Below, piece by piece: positions 60,134-64,000 of a DNA stretch of 64,000 bases. Source of the stretch: Ferruginibacter sp. (GTDB lineage Bacteria; Bacteroidota; Bacteroidia; Chitinophagales; Chitinophagaceae); NCBI GenBank assembly GCA_016786725.1, contig JAEUVU010000017.1, positions 1 through 64,000 on the forward strand, given 5' to 3'. A model generated the notes under the pieces. It saw only the letters and a program-made list of their open reading frames with translations, had not been told where the DNA came from and made no database searches. The translations under genes were made by a program, and so were the position numbers. Positions within the stretch are counted from its first letter, which is position 1. Every line of letters begins with the position of its first letter.

Positions 60134-60183
60134 AGTAATATAGTTAACTCTTGTTTTGAATTTTGATTTTTGACTTTTGAATT

Positions 60184-62685
60184 TTATTGTCCTACCAAAA
60201 ACACTGCATTACTCAAAAGCATCTTGCCGTTCTCCCAGAAATTCCTGAAGATGGGATTATCTGCAAAGAAAACTACCGAGCCGCTGCCCATGGGCAACAC
60301 ACCAATCACAGTACCATCTTTTATTTTTTCACGGGTTGCACTGCCTACAAAACCTGCAGCCTGGTTTTCTTTTTTGATAACGCCTACATTCCAGCCGTCT
60401 TTCATAAACTCATACAGGTCGCTATCAAGTTTCAGTGAAAAATAATTATTATCATACCCAAAAGCCAGCGGGTGTGAGTTATCCATCTCAACTTTATAAA
60501 TAGCCCCCGGAATATTATTCACAATATCATCCCTTTCCCGGTTCTCATATCGCTTCAGATCAGCATACTGGGTTTTATCATCTTTCTTATCCTCTTTTTT
60601 ATCATCATCTTTCTTAAGCTTAAGCCCCCATTCTGCTTTTGAAAGCGAGGATACGGCACTACCAAACGCAATTATCTTTCCGCCTTGCTGAACCCACATT
60701 TTAATTTCAGCTGAGGCATCTTTATTATTTAAGAATTTATAATTGCCGTTAGGCAAGATCAACACATCAATATCTTTCAATGAACTACCATCAAGTTCTT
60801 CAGCATTGATTAAAGTGATGGGATAATTTAACTGCTGCTCAAACAAATGCCACACTTCGCCTGCGGCATTTGGGTTAACACCCCTGCCGGTAAGCAAGGC
60901 AACTGCTGGTTTTTTGATAAGGTGAACTTTTTCGCTGCCAAAATCAAACCCGGCATCCATAAAGCCGCCGCTTACGGTTGTTACAGCCGCATTATAGGTT
61001 TGTGCCAGGCCGGCAAATTCCTGCATTTTATCTTCATTCCCCTTTTTTAAAACAATGAGGGTTCCTTTTTTATAAGCTTTGCCATTACAAGTAAAATCCT
61101 TTTCAGCCATGCGCACTTTGATCTTTTCATTCAGCAGGGCCGCTAAAAATTTAACATCAGCAAATGCGTTGTAATTAATGAGGTAGCCATAACCACCGGC
61201 AACTACTGAAGCATTTTTAGTTGGAACGGCATAGTTAGAAATTGGCAGTTTTTCTCTTACCGCATAGGTTTGTGCGCCATATACAAATGGCAAACTCCAG
61301 GCTGTTATATCATAAGTAACCGAATCGCTTAATTTTGATTTTGGCTCAAACAAAACCTTTACCAATGCAGATTTGGGCTGAACTGCCGAAACAGCCATAC
61401 TATTACCTGCATTGAAAACTTCTTCCCTTCCGGTAAAATAATTATACCCTTTCATTGAAGTACCGCTTATGCTTCCATAACTAATGCCATTGATCTCGAA
61501 AAATTTGCGCAACGCTTCACGCCTGCCTGTGTTGGTTTCAGTTATCACATAAGTTTTATACTCACCTGTTCCAACTGTATTCCCGTCATCAAAATATTTT
61601 TTGAATTCGCCGATAAGCTTATCAGAATTTTGAGAAGCAATCTCAATCGTACTCATGCTGGTGGTAAAATGATGTGCGATCCTGTCTTTTAAAGTAAGGG
61701 TGTCTCCATCGTTGGTTGCTACAGCCAATCCTCCCTGGCTATGGCCTGCCTGTTCATAAGTCATGCCAATGGAGCCATTGTAAGTTGGGTAGGTATCTCC
61801 GTAAGACGGGTAAAACAGGTCAAAAAATTCTTTGGTAAAATACAGCCAGCCATTGGCATCAAAATAACGGGCATGATTTTTACCGATAGTGGTTTGAAAC
61901 TGGCGTTGCCAGGGCGTTATCACTTCGTGCAAAGGTTCTGCAGCTGGCGCAAAATAATAGGGGCTGTTAATCCCTTGCTCATGAAAATCGCAATGTATCT
62001 GCGGCATCCAGGCATTGTACTTTTTTATCCGGGCCTGTGTTTCCACCTGCGTTTGCCAGGCCCAGTCACGGTTCAGATCAAAATTATAATGATTAACCCT
62101 GCCGCCCGGCCAGGGCTCGCTGTGCTCCCGGCTGTTTACATTTGCATCAGCATTTTTTCCTGCCATTTGATTGAACCAGTTTACGTATCTATCTCTTCCA
62201 TCGGGATTTAAACAAGGATCAATAATGATGACCGTATTCTTTAACCAGTTCTTTGTTTGGGTATTGGAAGCACTCAATAATTCATACAAAGTCTTCATCG
62301 AAACTTCAGAAGAGCTTGCTTCGTTTCCATGCACATTGTAACTAAGCCAGATGATCACAGGCTGGCCTGCATCTGCAGGTTTATCTTTCAACATACCTGT
62401 AAGGCGTAAATTATTTTTCCTGATCTCTTCAATCCTGTTCATATTCTCCGGTGTAGAAACAATAGCCAGCAAAAGATCACGACCCTCATAAGTCTCGCCA
62501 TACTTTTCCAGCTTCATCATCTGCGGCATGGCAGCGGCAGCCTGGTTAAAGTAGTTTACAATTTTGTAGTGCGGGGTAAATTTGCTGCCAAGCGGATATC
62601 CCAAAAATTCATCCGGCGATTTTAACTGTGCAAATAAAGCGTGGCTTATAAAAAGCAGTATAAGTGAGGGTAATCTTTTGTCCAT
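60184..62685 (-). CDS. M14-family zinc carboxypeptidase, exported
   Basis: The 833-residue protein has a signal peptide (1-19) and an M14 core at residues about 35-330. Zinc ligands are His and Glu in VHGNEASS, with His in HCDFHEQG, and the catalytic Glu is likely in GMTYEQAGHSQGG. Substrate-contact residues lie in NPDGRDRYVNW and NFDLNRDW. The C-terminal 450 residues have an alpha/beta amidotransferase-like fold with a low-complexity Lys/Asp stretch (KKDDDKKEDKKDDK). It should trim C-terminal residues from peptides outside the cytoplasm. PIG-L and M14 genes lie in the same direction and are probably co-transcribed. Confidence 0.92.
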   Translation of the reverse strand: MDKRLPSLILLFISHALFAQLKSPDEFLGYPLGSKFTPHYKIVNYFNQAAAAMPQMMKLEKYGETYEGRDLLLAIVSTPENMNRIEEIRKNNLRLTGMLKDKPADAGQPVIIWLSYNVHGNEASSSEVSMKTLYELLSASNTQTKNWLKNTVIIIDPCLNPDGRDRYVNWFNQMAGKNADANVNSREHSEPWPGGRVNHYNFDLNRDWAWQTQVETQARIKKYNAWMPQIHCDFHEQGINSPYYFAPAAEPLHEVITPWQRQFQTTIGKNHARYFDANGWLYFTKEFFDLFYPSYGDTYPTYNGSIGMTYEQAGHSQGGLAVATNDGDTLTLKDRIAHHFTTSMSTIEIASQNSDKLIGEFKKYFDDGNTVGTGEYKTYVITETNTGRREALRKFFEINGISYGSISGTSMKGYNYFTGREEVFNAGNSMAVSAVQPKSALVKVLFEPKSKLSDSVTYDITAWSLPFVYGAQTYAVREKLPISNYAVPTKNASVVAGGYGYLINYNAFADVKFLAALLNEKIKVRMAEKDFTCNGKAYKKGTLIVLKKGNEDKMQEFAGLAQTYNAAVTTVSGGFMDAGFDFGSEKVHLIKKPAVALLTGRGVNPNAAGEVWHLFEQQLNYPITLINAEELDGSSLKDIDVLILPNGNYKFLNNKDASAEIKMWVQQGGKIIAFGSAVSSLSKAEWGLKLKKDDDKKEDKKDDKTQYADLKRYENRERDDIVNNIPGAIYKVEMDNSHPLAFGYDNNYFSLKLDSDLYEFMKDGWNVGVIKKENQAAGFVGSATREKIKDGTVIGVLPMGSGSVVFFADNPIFRNFWENGKMLLSNAVFLVGQ

Positions 62686-62845
62686 TATCTGGGTTTGGTT
62701 CTGTTAAAAATCAAATTTCAGTAAATATGGTAATAAATAAGCTGAAATATTTGTGAAAATAAAGAAAGCGCCTGATTTGTATCTTCCACTTATCATTATA
62801 TCAATATCTGCCTGCAATCAGGTATATTCGATAAAAATATTGCTC

Positions 62846-64000
62846 ATGTCTTTGTCCAGGTTTCTTTTTACTTCATTTGTATTCATCCTATGCATTCCTG
62901 TTGGTGCACAAAACATGAACAGCAGGGCATACAGCATTCAAAAAAAAATTGAGTGCAGCAAAGGTGCAGTTGTTTCTGCCCATCCGTTAGCCAGCATGGT
63001 CGGTTTATCCATCCTTAAGAAAGGAGGCAATGCAATTGATGCAGCCATTGCCACGCAACTGGCATTGGCAGTTGTTTACCCCGGCGCAGGCAATATAGGC
63101 GGCGGCGGTTTTATGGTGGCCCATTTAAGGAATGGAAAAAATGTAACGCTTGATTATCGTGAAAAAGCGCCCGGCAAAGCTACCCGTGATATGTATCTTG
63201 ATGCAGCCGGAAACCCGCTTTTGAATTTATCGCAGGATGGTCATTTGGCGGCAGGCGTACCCGGCACGGTGGCAGGTTTATTTGCCAGCATGAAATATGC
63301 AAAACTGCCTTTTAAAACTTTGATACAACCTGCTATTGACCTTGCGGAAAAAGGATTTGCCATAACAGCTTCGCAGGCCAGTTCTTTCAACAGTTCAAAA
63401 AAAGAATTTATTGCTTTAAATACATCACCGGTTGCATTTGTAAAAGAAACCGGTTGGAAAGCCGGTGATATTTTAATACAGGCCGAGTTGGCCAATACTT
63501 TAAAACGCATCCGTGATAACGGGCAGAGAGGATTTTATGAAGGTGAAACTGCCAGGCTGATTGTTGCAGAAATGCAGAAGGGAAAAGGGATTATTTCTTT
63601 AGATGACCTGAAAGCCTACCAGGCAAAAGAAAGGACCGCACTTGATTTTTATTACAAAGGCTATCAAATTATAACCATGCCTTTGCCGAGCAGTGGCGGT
63701 ATTATTCTGCAACAGATGTTGAAGATGATCGAAAACAGGAATATTGCCGGGATGCAGTTTCAAACAGCTGCCTCGGTTCAGTTGATGACGGAAGCAGAAC
63801 GCAGGGCCTTTGCCGACCGTGCTGAATTTTTAGGCGACCCCGACTTTGTGAAAGTACCGGTAAAAACAATGGTAAGCGATGCCTATTTAACAGCCCGCAT
63901 GAAAGATTATGAACCTGGCAAAGCCGGCAGCAGCAAAACTACCGGCGCAGGCATGATAAAAGAAAGCGAAGAAACAACTCACCTGAGTGTAATAGATGCT
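62846..64000 (+). CDS. ggt: Gamma-glutamyltransferase, 3' end outside the window
   Basis: The frame starts at the ATG at 62846 and is open to the window end (385 codons). It has a signal peptide (residues 1-22) and the GGT large subunit: GAVVSAHPLASMVGLSILKKGGNAIDAAIATQLALAVVYPGAGNIGGGGFMV, DYREKAPGKA, and PLPSSGGIILQQML. The last residues are TTHLSVIDA (377-385), which contains the nucleophile Thr and the self-cleavage site between large and small subunit. The enzyme hydrolyses or transfers gamma-glutamyl groups of glutathione in the periplasm. The small subunit lies beyond base 64000. Confidence 0.95.
   Translation, partial: MSLSRFLFTSFVFILCIPVGAQNMNSRAYSIQKKIECSKGAVVSAHPLASMVGLSILKKGGNAIDAAIATQLALAVVYPGAGNIGGGGFMVAHLRNGKNVTLDYREKAPGKATRDMYLDAAGNPLLNLSQDGHLAAGVPGTVAGLFASMKYAKLPFKTLIQPAIDLAEKGFAITASQASSFNSSKKEFIALNTSPVAFVKETGWKAGDILIQAELANTLKRIRDNGQRGFYEGETARLIVAEMQKGKGIISLDDLKAYQAKERTALDFYYKGYQIITMPLPSSGGIILQQMLKMIENRNIAGMQFQTAASVQLMTEAERRAFADRAEFLGDPDFVKVPVKTMVSDAYLTARMKDYEPGKAGSSKTTGAGMIKESEETTHLSVIDA

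Noticed and set aside
1-64000. CRISPR array
   Set aside because: No array of equal direct repeats with equal spacers was seen; the repeats at 1213-11426 are 1-5 kb apart and enclose genes.

Overview
The window looks like a chromosomal segment of a Bacteroidota bacterium, most likely of the Chitinophagaceae type. Supporting signs are the many -7 boxes of the TAnnTTTG type, outer-membrane barrels with carboxypeptidase-regulatory/TonB architecture, a Lys-TTT tRNA without encoded CCA, S46 and tricorn-like peptidases, DUF5995, DUF4197 and HU-CCDC81 proteins, and several families of short interspersed palindromes and 7-bp tandem words at gene borders. The taxonomic call is an inference from protein families, not a database result.

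Positions 1 to about 11430 are an accessory region. Five repeats of about 195-235 bp (1213-1414, 7015-7214, 8966-9168, 10179-10413, 11029-11233), plus a half copy (11341-11426), separate groups of genes. The last 10 bases of each repeat are the reverse complement of the first 10 bases of the NEXT repeat, across the intervening genes (10/10, 10/10, 9/10, 10/10), while different groups carry different words. Stop codons lie close before each repeat. This is the signature of integron gene cassettes and their attC sites, although no integrase is in view and the sites are longer than usual. Cargo: an OmpA-type protein and an unknown secreted protein; a 5.6-kb block with a Crp/Fnr regulator and seven genes, three of them led by the same operator-plus-promoter module; an HxlR/pirin/DoxX group; a Fic enzyme with twin palindromes at its start; an orphan 195-residue protein; and a decayed cassette.

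From 11.5 kb on the window is ordinary chromosome: a dienelactone-hydrolase-like lipoprotein, DUF5995, a methyltransferase, TPR proteins, then a GxxExxY gene bracketed by inverted repeats (16527-17027), a tricorn-like protease, DUF4197, a DPP11-like S46 peptidase, a saccharopine-dehydrogenase-like protein, glutaminyl cyclase, and a minus-strand run of methyltransferase, HU-CCDC81 protein, outer-membrane barrel and a large TPR protein. Next come DoxX, a thioesterase, a PBP4-type carboxypeptidase, CinA, a 2-oxoacid dehydrogenase E2, DUF1801, MiaA, a PRiA4-ORF3 protein, a CCA-adding-type enzyme with a repeat inserted in frame, and Lon.

The last 20 kb hold small membrane proteins, an M42 aminopeptidase, a UbiA-like protein, a LuxE-like protein, an outer-membrane receptor, tRNA-Lys, an SDR, a SAM-hydrolase-type protein, a sigma factor with an anti-sigma/TonB-like partner, DUF2911, a sodium:solute symporter with a 34-residue microprotein, a PIG-L deacetylase, an M14 carboxypeptidase and the first part of gamma-glutamyltransferase. 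The number of secreted peptidases (tricorn-like, S46, M14, GGT, QC) suggests a protein- and peptide-degrading life style.
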